Shown: piece by piece, positions 1 to 7,346 of the stretch
Numbering within the stretch: position 1 is the stretch's first letter
Layout: the number at the start of each line of letters is the position of its first letter
Source: Candidatus Zipacnadia bacterium
Lineage (GTDB): Bacteria > Armatimonadota > UBA5377 > JALGUK01
Direction of reading: 5' to 3'
Length of the DNA: 12,237 nt
NCBI GenBank assembly: GCA_029820875.1
Contig: JALGUK010000038.1
Location: forward strand, 1 to 12,237
Translations under genes and position numbers: made by a program
The notes under the pieces: model-generated
Told to the model about the DNA's origin: nothing
Database searches by the model: none
What the model saw: only the letters and a program-made list of their open reading frames with translations

Positions 1-1698
1 CTGATTCCGAAGCTTGTAGCCGGCAAGCAAGAACAAGCGCAGGTGCTCGCCTTCTGCGAGCAGGTGATGCGGGAGAGAGCCGGCGCGCACGCCGAGCCTG
101 AGCTAGACAAGAAAGGCATCTTCACAGGCGCTTATTGCATCAATCCCGTCAACAATGAACGTGTGCCCATCTGGGTCGCGAACTATGTACTGATGGAATA
201 CGGTACGGGGGCTATCATGGCGGTGCCCGCCCACGACCAGCGGGATTTTGAGTTTGCGCGCGAATACGGTCTGCCCATACGCGTGGTCATCGAGCCTGAG
301 GAGACGCACCTGGACCCGGACACAATGGGGGAAGCCTACGTTGAGGACGGCGTGCAGGTCAACTGCGGCCAGTTCGACGGGATGCCCAACCGCCGGGCGA
401 TGGAAGCAATTGGGGATTGGATGGAGCAGCAGGGAATCGGACGGCGCACCGTCAACTACCGCCTGCGCGACTGGTGTATCTCCCGCCAGCGTTACTGGGG
501 CGCACCGATTCCGATAGTGTACTGCGACAAGTGCGGCCTCGTGCCGGTACCGGAGGATGCTCTGCCGGTGCTGTTGCCCACAGATGTCGAATTCACGGGC
601 AAGGGCGGCTCACCGCTTACAAGTGCGGAGGACTTTGTCAACACCGTGTGTCCGAGGTGCGGGGCACCGGCGCGTCGTGAGACGGATACAATGGACACGT
701 TCGTGGACTCGTCCTGGTACTTCCTCCGTTTTGCAAGTCCGGATGCCGATGATGTACCCTTCAGGCGCGCCGAGGTGGATTACTGGCTGCCGGTGGATAA
801 GTACGTGGGCGGTATCGAACATGCCGTCATGCACCTCTATTACGCACGTTTCATCACGAAGGTGCTTGCAGACCTGGGCGTTATCGGCTTTGTCGAGCCG
901 TTCCGGAACCTGTTCACCCAGGGTATGATTTACAAGGACGGTGCCAAGATGTCCAAATCGAAGGGCAATGTAGTGACGCCCGACGATATCATTGACAAGT
1001 ACGGCGCCGACACCGGGCGGCTTTTTATTCTGTTCGTCGGCCCTCCGGAGCAGGATGCGGAGTGGAGCGACCAGGGGGTGGAGGGCTGTTTTCGGTTTCT
1101 TGGACGCTTGTGGCGGGTGAGTGCAGACAACGCCTCCAGTTTCGTCCCGGACTGGCGCGAGCGAATCGGTGTCATTGACGCCAGCGATGAGCAAAGGGCG
1201 ATGCGGAGGAAGGTGCACCAGACGCTGCGTCGTGTGACCGAAGACATCGGGCAGCGGATGCACTTTAACACCGCCGTCGCTGCATTGATGGAGCTTGTCA
1301 ACGACCTTACCCGTTACGTCGCGCAAACGCCGAAGCCGATGCCGATGGACGACCGTATCGTCTTCAGTGAAGCGGTGGAGATGCTCACACTGATGCTATC
1401 GCCGATGTCTCCGCATATAAGCGACGAACTGCGCGAACGCCTGGGCCTGGATACACCGTGCCTGTTGCAGCCGTGGCCGCAGTTCGACGAGGACCTGGCC
1501 GCCGAGGAAGAGATTATAATCGTCGTGCAGGTCAACGGTAAAATCCGAGACCGGCTGCAGGTGGCGGCGGGGACCGATGGGGATGAACTTGAACGCCTCG
1601 CGCGCGCGTCTGAGAGGGTTCAGGCCTTCGTCGGTGATAAGACGGTACGAAAGGTCATTGTAGTGCCGAACAAGCTGGTCAACATCGTCGCAACGTGA
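1..1698 (+). CDS. leuS: Leucyl-tRNA synthetase, C-terminal two thirds (5' end outside window)
   Basis: The frame is open from base 1, so the N-terminus with the HIGH signature lies outside the window; the GTG at 43 is internal. About 565 residues remain of a family that usually has 800 to 870. The first part is the rest of the CP1 editing domain, which hydrolyses mischarged tRNA-Leu (GTGAIMAVPAHDQRDFEFA, positions 205 to 261). Next come WCISRQRYWG (472 to 501) and a four-cysteine zinc module (CDKC at 523, CPRC at 649), then DSSWYFLRF, and the class I catalytic loop KMSKS at 946 to 960. An anticodon-binding helical domain and the small C-terminal tRNA-binding domain (VQVNGKIRDRL, ending NKLVNIVAT) complete the protein. 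It charges tRNA-Leu with leucine in the cytoplasm. The family and the intact 3' end are certain. comEA follows 128 bases downstream, an arrangement also seen in Firmicutes-like genomes. Confidence 0.98.
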   Translation: MIPKLVAGKQEQAQVLAFCEQVMRERAGAHAEPELDKKGIFTGAYCINPVNNERVPIWVANYVLMEYGTGAIMAVPAHDQRDFEFAREYGLPIRVVIEPEETHLDPDTMGEAYVEDGVQVNCGQFDGMPNRRAMEAIGDWMEQQGIGRRTVNYRLRDWCISRQRYWGAPIPIVYCDKCGLVPVPEDALPVLLPTDVEFTGKGGSPLTSAEDFVNTVCPRCGAPARRETDTMDTFVDSSWYFLRFASPDADDVPFRRAEVDYWLPVDKYVGGIEHAVMHLYYARFITKVLADLGVIGFVEPFRNLFTQGMIYKDGAKMSKSKGNVVTPDDIIDKYGADTGRLFILFVGPPEQDAEWSDQGVEGCFRFLGRLWRVSADNASSFVPDWRERIGVIDASDEQRAMRRKVHQTLRRVTEDIGQRMHFNTAVAALMELVNDLTRYVAQTPKPMPMDDRIVFSEAVEMLTLMLSPMSPHISDELRERLGLDTPCLLQPWPQFDEDLAAEEEIIIVVQVNGKIRDRLQVAAGTDGDELERLARASERVQAFVGDKTVRKVIVVPNKLVNIVAT

Positions 1699-1719
1699 TG
1701 TTTCCGCCGGGCTGCGGGT

Positions 1720-1748
1720 TTGACGCAGGCACGGGTAAAGGATAGATG
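1720..1748 (+). promoter_or_regulatory. Weak candidate sigma-70 promoter for comEA
   Basis: TTGACG (1720 to 1725, five of six consensus bases) is followed after exactly 17 bases by TAGATG (1743 to 1748, only three of six). It sits in the 128-base gap between leuS and comEA and would give a leader of roughly 70 bases. The poor -10 makes this a guess; comEA could instead be read through from leuS, since I see no terminator after leuS. Confidence 0.22.
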
Positions 1749-1826
1749 GCTGCGGACGTCGAAAAGCTACGTGGAAGCGTCTGTTGTTTATCCGCCGGAT
1801 GAAATCGCTGTGGAGGCTGCGGCGAC

Positions 1827-2444
1827 TTGCTTGTTTTCAGTCGCGTCCAGCAGGGGGTTATTGCTGCGGCTGTCCTCGCGTTGATTGCAGCGGGCGGTTA
1901 CGTGCTCATCGCGCGCGGAGGCCCTGCTGGCGATGTTTCGTTCTTTGATGAGCCGGCAACTCTGACCGGGAATAACGATTTTGTATTGACGGTTGATGTG
2001 GGCGGGGATGTTGTGCGTCCGGGCGTTTATCGTTTGCCGCCCAACAGCCGAACGCGCGATGCCATCGCTGCTGCAGGGGGCCTGACTCCGTGGGCTGACA
2101 CATCGCCGTTGAACCTGGCGGCTTTTCTGCGTGACGGGGACAAGGTGTTCGTGCCGCGGCGGGGCCAAACTCGGGTGCAGTACAGGCCTGGGCGACCATC
2201 TGGAGTTAGTACAGCCGGGCAGATGATACCCCATGCAGCCACCCCGGGCCGAGCGCGCATCAGCATCAACCGTGCCACTGCGTCGGAGCTTGAGCGGCTG
2301 CCCGGCGTGGGACCCGCCATCGCGCAGCGGATTGTCGAGTACCGAATGCAACACGGCTGTTTTGTGCGTCTGGAGGATTTGATGCTCGTTCCGGGGATTG
2401 GCCCAAAGAAGTTCGACCAGCTAAGGCCGTATATCTGTTTGTAG
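1827..2444 (+). CDS. comEA: ComEA-type competence protein (DNA receptor), SLBB plus helix-hairpin-helix
   Basis: The predicted protein has 205 residues. One transmembrane helix lies at about 10 to 28 (VIAAAVLALIAAGGYVLI). It is followed by an SLBB domain at about 52 to 111 (VDVGGDVVRPGVYRLPPNSR...DGDKVFVP), a proline- and arginine-rich linker, and a paired helix-hairpin-helix DNA-binding module at 146 to 203 (INRATASELERLPGVGPAIA; LMLVPGIGPKKFDQL). This is the classic ComEA order: a membrane-anchored protein that binds incoming double-stranded DNA outside the cytoplasm and passes it to the ComEC channel. The start is the TTG at 1827, with GGAGG at 1812 to 1816; an in-frame stop at 1800 rules out earlier starts. 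The N-terminus before the helix is short and nearly uncharged, and a neighbouring frame begins with a basic stretch, so a small frameshift near 1826 is possible. comEC is not in the window. Confidence 0.9.
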   Translation: MLVFSRVQQGVIAAAVLALIAAGGYVLIARGGPAGDVSFFDEPATLTGNNDFVLTVDVGGDVVRPGVYRLPPNSRTRDAIAAAGGLTPWADTSPLNLAAFLRDGDKVFVPRRGQTRVQYRPGRPSGVSTAGQMIPHAATPGRARISINRATASELERLPGVGPAIAQRIVEYRMQHGCFVRLEDLMLVPGIGPKKFDQLRPYICL

Positions 2445-2457
2445 CGACTACTCATCT

Positions 2458-2556
2458 TGTCATTCTGGCGCGAAGCGCCGGAGAATCTCGATGTTGGACA
2501 TAGCATAACATGAGGACGGCGAGATTCTTCGCGCCCTTCGGGCGCTCAGAATGACA
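2458..2556. repeat. Palindromic REP-like element (tgtcattctg ... gaatctcg type)
   Basis: The left arm at 2458 to 2490 (starting TGTCATTCTGGCGCGAAGCG and ending GAGAATCTCG) is an imperfect inverse complement of the right arm at 2520 to 2556 (starting CGAGATTCTTCGCGCCC and ending CTCAGAATGACA), with a loop of 29 bases. Each arm also has its own inner hairpin (GGCG/CGCC on the left, GCGCCC/GGGCGC on the right). Elements of this TGTCATTCTGAG...GAATCTCG form are widespread in intergenic regions of several phyla; this is recalled knowledge, not checked here. The transcript would fold into a long hairpin and might act as a barrier between comEA and the downstream operon. Confidence 0.8.
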
Positions 2557-2606
2557 CAATGTGCCCTTCGAACGCTCAGAATGACATTCGAACGCTCAGA
2601 ATGACA
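2533..2606. repeat. Tandem partial copies of the REP-like right arm
   Basis: The string CGCTCAGAATGACA occurs three times, at 2543 to 2556, 2573 to 2586 and 2593 to 2606. The last two belong to a perfect 20-base tandem duplication, TTCGAACGCTCAGAATGACA, at 2567 to 2586 and 2587 to 2606. The first two share a longer unit with two mismatches, GCCCTTCG(GG/AA)CGCTCAGAATGACA, at 2533 to 2556 and 2563 to 2586. The array looks like local duplication of the 3' end of the palindrome. Confidence 0.85.
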
Positions 2607-2729
2607 TGTGGGCCAAAGTCGGGTTGGGTCAGTCAGATACGGTTTAAAGTGCACCCGCCTGGAACTATGTTTCAACACCGGAGCGGGGCAGGTGAGTAGT
2701 CACTCATTAGTATATATCTGGAGATTGCC

Positions 2730-4400
2730 ATGGACTTGCTCAGGCGCACAACCAATATCATGAACCGGACGCGGCGGGTGGCGCTCGTGATGGCCCGATA
2801 CGGTTTTGGGCATATCATTCAGCGCCTGGGATTTGGCCGCCTGCTCCGCGGTCGTGACGTCAGCCAGCAGCTCAAGGAAGGCACGCCCGCGGCCGACGCG
2901 GTGCGAATGCGCATGGTGATAGAGGAGCTTGGTCCGACTTATGTGAAGCTTGGACAAATGCTCAGCACACGCGCTGACTTGATTCCGCGGGAGTTTGTCG
3001 TCGAGCTGCGAAAACTGCAGGACGAGGTGCCGCCGTTTCCCTTCGAAAAGGCGAAACAGATCATCGAGACTGAACTCGGCGGTCCGCTGGAGGAGTTTTT
3101 TGCGGAGTTTGAGGAGAAGCCACATGCTTCTGCCTCGATTGGGCAGGTTCACCATGGTCGGTTGCACACGGGCGAGGAAGTCGCTGTCAAGGTTCAGCGT
3201 CCGGGTATACAGGAGACCATCGAGACCGATTTGACTGTTCTACGCCATCTTGCCAACGTGTTGGAGGGCAGGCTCGAGTGGGCGCGGCGCGTAAACCTGG
3301 GCCAGATAGTTGACGAATTCGCGAGCACCATCCGCGGTGAACTGGTCTATACGAACGAGGGGCACAACGCCGACCGACTCAGGGCGAACGAGGGTGACCA
3401 TGGGATCCGCATCCCCATGGTTTACTGGAACCTGACGACCAACCGTGTGCTGACCATGGAGCTTCTCCACGGCCGCAAAGTCACCGAGTTGGAGGAGTAT
3501 GCCATCAGCATGGAGGAACGTTCGCAAGCCGCAGACCGCATCACCGAATCGTTCCTTCGGCAAATCTTCATAGACGGTTTCTTCCATGCAGATCCGCACG
3601 GCGGAAACGTATTGGTGGGCGAACACGCGGAGCTGGCTTTGCTGGACTTCGGGTCAGTGGGCTGGATAGGCAGGGAGTCGCGCGAAGGGCTGCTGCGAAT
3701 GGTCACCGGCATTTTCCGCGAGGACGCAGAAGCGGTTTGTGACGAAGTGCTGTCTATGGGCGTCCTGGAGGAAGATTCGCGCGTCGAGCAACTTCGGCGT
3801 GAGGGGGACCGGCTGCTCGGTAAGTTCCACGCCGTGGACCGTGCAGAGCTACGCATCAGTGACATTCTGGAGACGCTGATGCACTTGATGTTCAAGTACG
3901 AGATTCGGATGCCCAGCGAGTTCGCCCTGCTCATGAGGACGATAATCATGACCGAGGGGCTGTGCTTGCAGCTATGTCCGAATTACGATTACAGGAGAAG
4001 CGCCGATCTGTTCGTACGCCGTATAACTATCCGGCAAATTATCCCGCCGCGACTATTCGAGGACGCCCTTCAAACGGTGCAGGATGCACGGCGCCACCTG
4101 GCGGCGCTGCCCCGCCAGATGACGCTACTGCTTGACCGGCTGCACAGCGGCAGGATGAAGGTAAGGGTCGAGTATGACTCGATTGACCGCCCTCTGCAAG
4201 GGCTGAATGCAATCGGCAACCGCCTTTCGTTCAGCATGGTCGTTTCGGCGATTCTGATTGCTTCGGCTCTGATTATTCAAGGCGGGGGGCCGCAACCGAA
4301 ACTGTGGGGCCTGCCTGCATTGGGCGTTCTGGGCTTTATCATTTCGGCTGTTATGGGCTTTTGGCTCTTGGTTTCGATTATTCGCCATGGAAGGATGTAA
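2730..4400 (+). CDS. ABC1/UbiB/AarF-family atypical protein kinase, membrane-anchored
   Basis: The 556-residue protein has the hallmarks of the ABC1/ADCK/UbiB family: the KxGQ motif at 73 to 76 (YVKLGQMLSTRADLIP), the alanine/serine-rich nucleotide loop ASASIGQVH at 133 to 141, the ATP-site lysine K154 in VAVKVQRPG, the catalytic-loop segment HADPHGGN at 286 to 293, and the metal-binding DFG at 306 to 308. Two transmembrane helices lie near the C-terminus, at about 498 to 515 and 524 to 551. In other bacteria the family supports isoprenoid quinone synthesis, probably as an ATPase acting on membrane lipids; the substrate here is unknown. The usual HADPHPGN has glycine in place of the second proline. 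The ATG at 2730 has GGAG six bases upstream (2720 to 2723). maf follows after 8 bases, so co-transcription is likely. No quinone genes are in view. Confidence 0.93.
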   Translation: MDLLRRTTNIMNRTRRVALVMARYGFGHIIQRLGFGRLLRGRDVSQQLKEGTPAADAVRMRMVIEELGPTYVKLGQMLSTRADLIPREFVVELRKLQDEVPPFPFEKAKQIIETELGGPLEEFFAEFEEKPHASASIGQVHHGRLHTGEEVAVKVQRPGIQETIETDLTVLRHLANVLEGRLEWARRVNLGQIVDEFASTIRGELVYTNEGHNADRLRANEGDHGIRIPMVYWNLTTNRVLTMELLHGRKVTELEEYAISMEERSQAADRITESFLRQIFIDGFFHADPHGGNVLVGEHAELALLDFGSVGWIGRESREGLLRMVTGIFREDAEAVCDEVLSMGVLEEDSRVEQLRREGDRLLGKFHAVDRAELRISDILETLMHLMFKYEIRMPSEFALLMRTIIMTEGLCLQLCPNYDYRRSADLFVRRITIRQIIPPRLFEDALQTVQDARRHLAALPRQMTLLLDRLHSGRMKVRVEYDSIDRPLQGLNAIGNRLSFSMVVSAILIASALIIQGGGPQPKLWGLPALGVLGFIISAVMGFWLLVSIIRHGRM

Positions 4401-4408
4401 AAACTGGC

Positions 4409-5014
4409 TTGCGCAGCGATTCTCCAAAGCGTCCATCTTGCCTGATACTCGCATCTGCCTCGCCACGCCGCAGAAAGTTGCTTGAGCAGCTTGGCCTTAA
4501 GTTCGAGGTGGTTGAGAGCGACGGTGAGCACGAGGTCACAGGAGCAGGCAATCCATGTGCACTTGCCAAGGAGGCTGCTCTGGGTAAAGCGCGGTCGGTT
4601 GCGGCCAGGCGGCCGGATGCGCTGGTATTGAGTGCAGACACAATGGTTTGGCTCGAGGGGCACAGCCTGGGCAAACCCGCTGACGAACGCGAGGCGGCAT
4701 GGATGTTGGCCCGCCTAAGCGGCCGGACTCACACGGTCCACACGGGTATCGCCGTTGTGGGACCCGGTGGGCCGGTTGGCGAGGCTGAGGTCGCGTGTGT
4801 AGACACCGACGTACGCTTCCGTGAGCTGTCCGACGACTTGATTGCCCGATATGTTGCCACGGGCGAGCCGTTGGACAAGGCTGGTGGATACGGCATCCAG
4901 GGGCGAGGCGCGGTGCTTGTGGAAAGCATTCGCGGGTGCTACTATAATGTCGTCGGACTACCGCTTTCAAAAGTCGCGCAGATGCTTGAGCCTTATGGCA
5001 TTTTAGTTCCTTAA
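4409..5014 (+). CDS. maf: Maf-family nucleoside triphosphate pyrophosphatase
   Basis: With the TTG start at 4409 the protein has 201 residues, the normal family length (about 190 to 210). The frame is open further upstream, but that part overlaps the ubiB-family gene and does not resemble Maf. Motifs are the N-terminal substrate loop LASASPRRRKLL (14 to 25), the catalytic-aspartate segment LSADTMVW (74 to 81), and the C-terminal signatures DKAGGYGIQGRGAVLVESI (156 to 174) and YYNVVGLPL (178 to 186). Maf proteins hydrolyse dTTP, UTP and modified nucleotides to monophosphates, keeping them out of nucleic acids; some influence septum formation. The start is a choice among weak options: AAGGA at 4391 to 4395 is 13 bases upstream of the TTG, a long spacing, and no ATG is available in frame. 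It lies 8 bases after the kinase-like gene and 45 before mreB. Maf next to mreB is a conserved pairing in many bacteria. Confidence 0.93.
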   Translation: MRSDSPKRPSCLILASASPRRRKLLEQLGLKFEVVESDGEHEVTGAGNPCALAKEAALGKARSVAARRPDALVLSADTMVWLEGHSLGKPADEREAAWMLARLSGRTHTVHTGIAVVGPGGPVGEAEVACVDTDVRFRELSDDLIARYVATGEPLDKAGGYGIQGRGAVLVESIRGCYYNVVGLPLSKVAQMLEPYGILVP

Positions 5015-5059
5015 AGGGCAGGGCGGAATCTCCACAGGATGGTCTGAAGGGGACCAGGA

Positions 5060-6109
5060 ATGGGCATTTTTGCACGATTTCTGAGCCGGTTTTCCCGGGA
5101 TATCGGCATAGACCTGGGCACCGCGACGACGCTTATCCATGTCAAAGACCGGGGGATTGTCGTCCGGGAGCCGTCTGTGGTGGCGATTAACACTGAAACA
5201 CGGCGCCTCGTATCGGTCGGGGCCGAGGCGAAGCGTATGCTCGGCCGCACGCCGGGCCATATCGTCGCGATTAGACCGCTGCGTGACGGAGTCATCGCAG
5301 ATTTCGATGTTACAGAGGCGATGTTGCGCTATTTTGTCGAGAAGGTGCACAACCGCTCATGGTATGTGCACCCTCGGGTTGTTATCGGTGTCCCTTCGGG
5401 TATTACCGAAGTCGAACGACGTGCAGTGGAGGATGCCACCCGCGATTCGGGAGCCTGGAGCGCCGAAGTCATTGAGGAGCCGATGGCTGCTGCGATAGGT
5501 GCAGGAATGCCGGTGGCTGAGGCTGTCGGCAACATGATAGTGGACATCGGCGGGGGGACGACGGAGGTGGCTGTGATTGCCCTCGGCGGGATATGCGCAC
5601 ACCGTTCGCTCCGGATTGCCGGCGACGAGATTGACGAGGCGATCGTCACCTACATGAGGCGTGAGTACAACCTTTATATCGGCGAGAGCATGGCGGAATG
5701 GGCGAAAATCGAGGCAGGGTCGGCCTATCCTCAGGAGCAGGAGACGACTCTACGCGTCAGTGGACGTGACCTGATGACCGGCCTGCCCAAGGCGGCGGAT
5801 GTAAGCTCTGCGGAGATTCGGGAGGCAATAGCGGAGCCGGTGTCAGCTATTGTGGAGACCGTCAAGCAAACGCTCGAGGAGACTCCTCCCGAACTTGCGG
5901 CTGACGTTATGAACCGCGGTATCGTTCTGGCCGGAGGAGGAGCGCTCTTGCGGGGGCTTGACCAACTTCTGAGTGCGGAGACCGGCATTCCGGTCTACAT
6001 CGCGGAAGACCCCATGACATGTGTAGTCCTCGGGGCTGCGAAGTACCTGGAGGAGCTTGATTCGAAGGTCAGGCCGAGGCGTGTCGGCACCAGACGTGCC
6101 AGAACTTAA
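5060..6109 (+). CDS. mreB: MreB, actin-like rod-shape determining protein
   Basis: The 349-residue protein has the standard MreB length and actin-fold signatures: phosphate loop 1 DIGIDLGTATT (14 to 24), phosphate loop 2 DIGGGTTEVAVIALGG (162 to 177), the segment AEWAKIEAGSAYP (212 to 224), where E213 and K216 fall at the usual nucleotide-contact positions, and the adenosine motif AGGGALLRGLDQL (291 to 303). The N-terminal stretch MGIFARFLSRF can form the short amphipathic helix that tethers MreB filaments to the inner membrane face. MreB organises the elongation machinery for side-wall peptidoglycan and so sets rod shape. The ATG at 5060 follows AAGGGGA (5047 to 5053). The C-terminus is unusually basic (SKVRPRRVGTRRART). 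mreC and mreD, the usual next genes, are absent: 14 bases downstream starts an Asp-box propeller gene. Confidence 0.97.
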   Translation: MGIFARFLSRFSRDIGIDLGTATTLIHVKDRGIVVREPSVVAINTETRRLVSVGAEAKRMLGRTPGHIVAIRPLRDGVIADFDVTEAMLRYFVEKVHNRSWYVHPRVVIGVPSGITEVERRAVEDATRDSGAWSAEVIEEPMAAAIGAGMPVAEAVGNMIVDIGGGTTEVAVIALGGICAHRSLRIAGDEIDEAIVTYMRREYNLYIGESMAEWAKIEAGSAYPQEQETTLRVSGRDLMTGLPKAADVSSAEIREAIAEPVSAIVETVKQTLEETPPELAADVMNRGIVLAGGGALLRGLDQLLSAETGIPVYIAEDPMTCVVLGAAKYLEELDSKVRPRRVGTRRART

Positions 6110-6123
6110 ATGAGGAATTTATT

Positions 6124-7326
6124 ATGCCGTCCTCAATGATTCTTACGTCGGGCGTCATCGTTGTCTCGGTTTTCGCCGGTGTTGTTTCCGGGGCTGACAG
6201 GGATGTTCCCATGCAGACGCTCGATCCGTTCGAGGTGGGCAAACGGTCCGGTGATGAATACGGCCTCTACCCAGCAAACTGGGTGACGACTCCGCTTGAG
6301 CCTGTGGTAATCCGACAGAATCACCCGGAGGGGCCATCGTATCAGGAGGCGCTCGGGTACACTTTTCGCCTCTGGGGTATGAAGCGCCCCCGCCTTGCGC
6401 GGATGCAGGATGGGACGCTTGCCTTGCTTGCGACGATGTGGCAGCGGGTGGACGGCTCCGAGAAGCCGGTTTTTATGCTGTCGCATGACGACGGCCGTTC
6501 ATGGAGCGCTCCTGTGGACGCGCCGTCTCATGGTGCTCTGGTCAGCCTGGGCGGCAATGAACTGATGATTTACGGAGACACTGCGTACTTCAGCAAGGAC
6601 GGGGGGAAGACGTGGGACGAGAAAGTGGATGTGCCGCCTACGGCAGACAATGCGCTTTGGGCTGTTCAAGGGACTATCATGGTGGAGGGCGACGTGGTCA
6701 CCGTAATTGAGGCCGTCTGGGGCCATCCCCCGAACTATCCCGTCAAATCGGTGATTCACCGGAGCCACGACCGCGGTCGGACCTGGGATGATAGGGTGGA
6801 TGTACCGCAGTGGGGCGATGCCCGCTGCGGGGAAGGCTCAATCGTACGCGCTGCAAACGGGGACCTCGTCGCTGTGCTGCGCACCAATCCGTGGCCGGGT
6901 TACCCCAACCGTAGCGACCACTGGTGTGGGCTTGCAACTTCACGTTCGACTGATGACGGGAAGACGTGGTCGGAACTTGATGTGCACTACCGGTACGGGT
7001 ACCATCACCAGGAGCTTTTGCTGCTGAAAAACGGCGATATTCTGATGACCTACGCAGCACGCATCGGGGAACTGGACGGCCGGACATACCATGGGGTAGA
7101 GGCAGTGCTGAGCCACGACAACGGCAAGACATGGGACTGGGCCAACAAGTTCATCCTGATGCGCTGGCTCCCCAGTGAAATCATTCACAGCCCTATATCC
7201 GCACAGCTTTCGGATGGGCGAATAATCACCCTCGCGCAACATGACGACGGTTCGTACTGGGGCGAGAAGTCTCCGGGGCCGAAATACATCGGCCACGTAT
7301 CGGCCGTGGTCTGGTCGTCACGCTGA
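6124..7326 (+). CDS. Secreted Asp-box (BNR) beta-propeller protein, sialidase superfamily
   Basis: The 400-residue protein carries five Asp-boxes (S-x-D-x-G-x-[ST]-W) at 120 to 127, 157 to 164, 214 to 221, 275 to 282 and 330 to 337, for example SHDDGRSW and STDDGKTW. Together with segments such as GEGSIVRAANGDLVAVLRT (236 to 254) and SPISAQLSDGRII (356 to 368), these show a six-bladed sialidase-type propeller. The N-terminus is hydrophobic (about 5 to 22) and ends SGA before D25, a plausible signal peptidase site, though the n-region has no positive charge. Arginines in KRPRLARMQDG (87 to 97) and VLRTN may correspond to members of the sialidase triad, but I cannot confirm the full catalytic set. 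Many such proteins are hydrolases of unknown substrate or plain binding propellers, so calling it an exo-sialidase would be premature. AGGA at 6113 to 6116 supports the ATG at 6124. It lies 14 bases after mreB and converges on tsaC. Confidence 0.88.
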   Translation: MPSSMILTSGVIVVSVFAGVVSGADRDVPMQTLDPFEVGKRSGDEYGLYPANWVTTPLEPVVIRQNHPEGPSYQEALGYTFRLWGMKRPRLARMQDGTLALLATMWQRVDGSEKPVFMLSHDDGRSWSAPVDAPSHGALVSLGGNELMIYGDTAYFSKDGGKTWDEKVDVPPTADNALWAVQGTIMVEGDVVTVIEAVWGHPPNYPVKSVIHRSHDRGRTWDDRVDVPQWGDARCGEGSIVRAANGDLVAVLRTNPWPGYPNRSDHWCGLATSRSTDDGKTWSELDVHYRYGYHHQELLLLKNGDILMTYAARIGELDGRTYHGVEAVLSHDNGKTWDWANKFILMRWLPSEIIHSPISAQLSDGRIITLAQHDDGSYWGEKSPGPKYIGHVSAVVWSSR

Positions 7327-7346
7327 GTGGCTGTCCGAACCTGCGG

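Larger units (their letters stand above)
2445..2729. other. 285-base repeat-rich spacer between comEA and the UbiB-family gene
   Basis: No credible gene lies here. The left two thirds hold a palindromic repeat with tandem partial copies, described separately. GACTACTCA at 2446 to 2454 is the exact inverse complement of TGAGTAGTC at 2693 to 2701, so nearly the whole spacer is bounded by a 9-base inverted repeat. A very weak promoter candidate, TTTAAA (2643 to 2648), 17 bases, TATGTT (2666 to 2671), could serve the downstream operon. An ORF on the minus strand of this stretch reads like the spurious proteins that this repeat class commonly produces. Confidence 0.7.

Noticed and set aside
610..1326. 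Long minus-strand open frame (238 codons) across leuS
   Set aside because: It lies opposite strongly conserved leuS sequence including KMSKS; it resembles no protein family and is explained by GC-rich codon use.
1746..1802. Small plus-strand frame of 18 codons with AAAGGA just upstream and an ATGA junction to another frame
   Set aside because: It is very short, the AAAGGA spacing is only 3 bases, and nothing in the peptide (MAADVEKLRGSVCCLSAG) suggests function.
2460..2678. Minus-strand open frame of 72 codons in the comEA-ubiB spacer
   Set aside because: Its product (HSERSNVILSVRRAH-like) is a translation of the palindromic repeat, a known type of spurious protein, and it has no independent coding evidence.
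4304..4408. N-terminal extension of Maf to 4304
   Set aside because: It overlaps the transmembrane end of the upstream gene and has no similarity to Maf; the conserved LASASPRR begins shortly after 4409.
7291..7311. Hairpin GGCCACG/CGTGGTC at the end of the propeller gene as a terminator
   Set aside because: It is within coding sequence, includes a G-U pair and has no T tract after it; likely chance. No convincing terminator is visible in the 20-base convergent gap.
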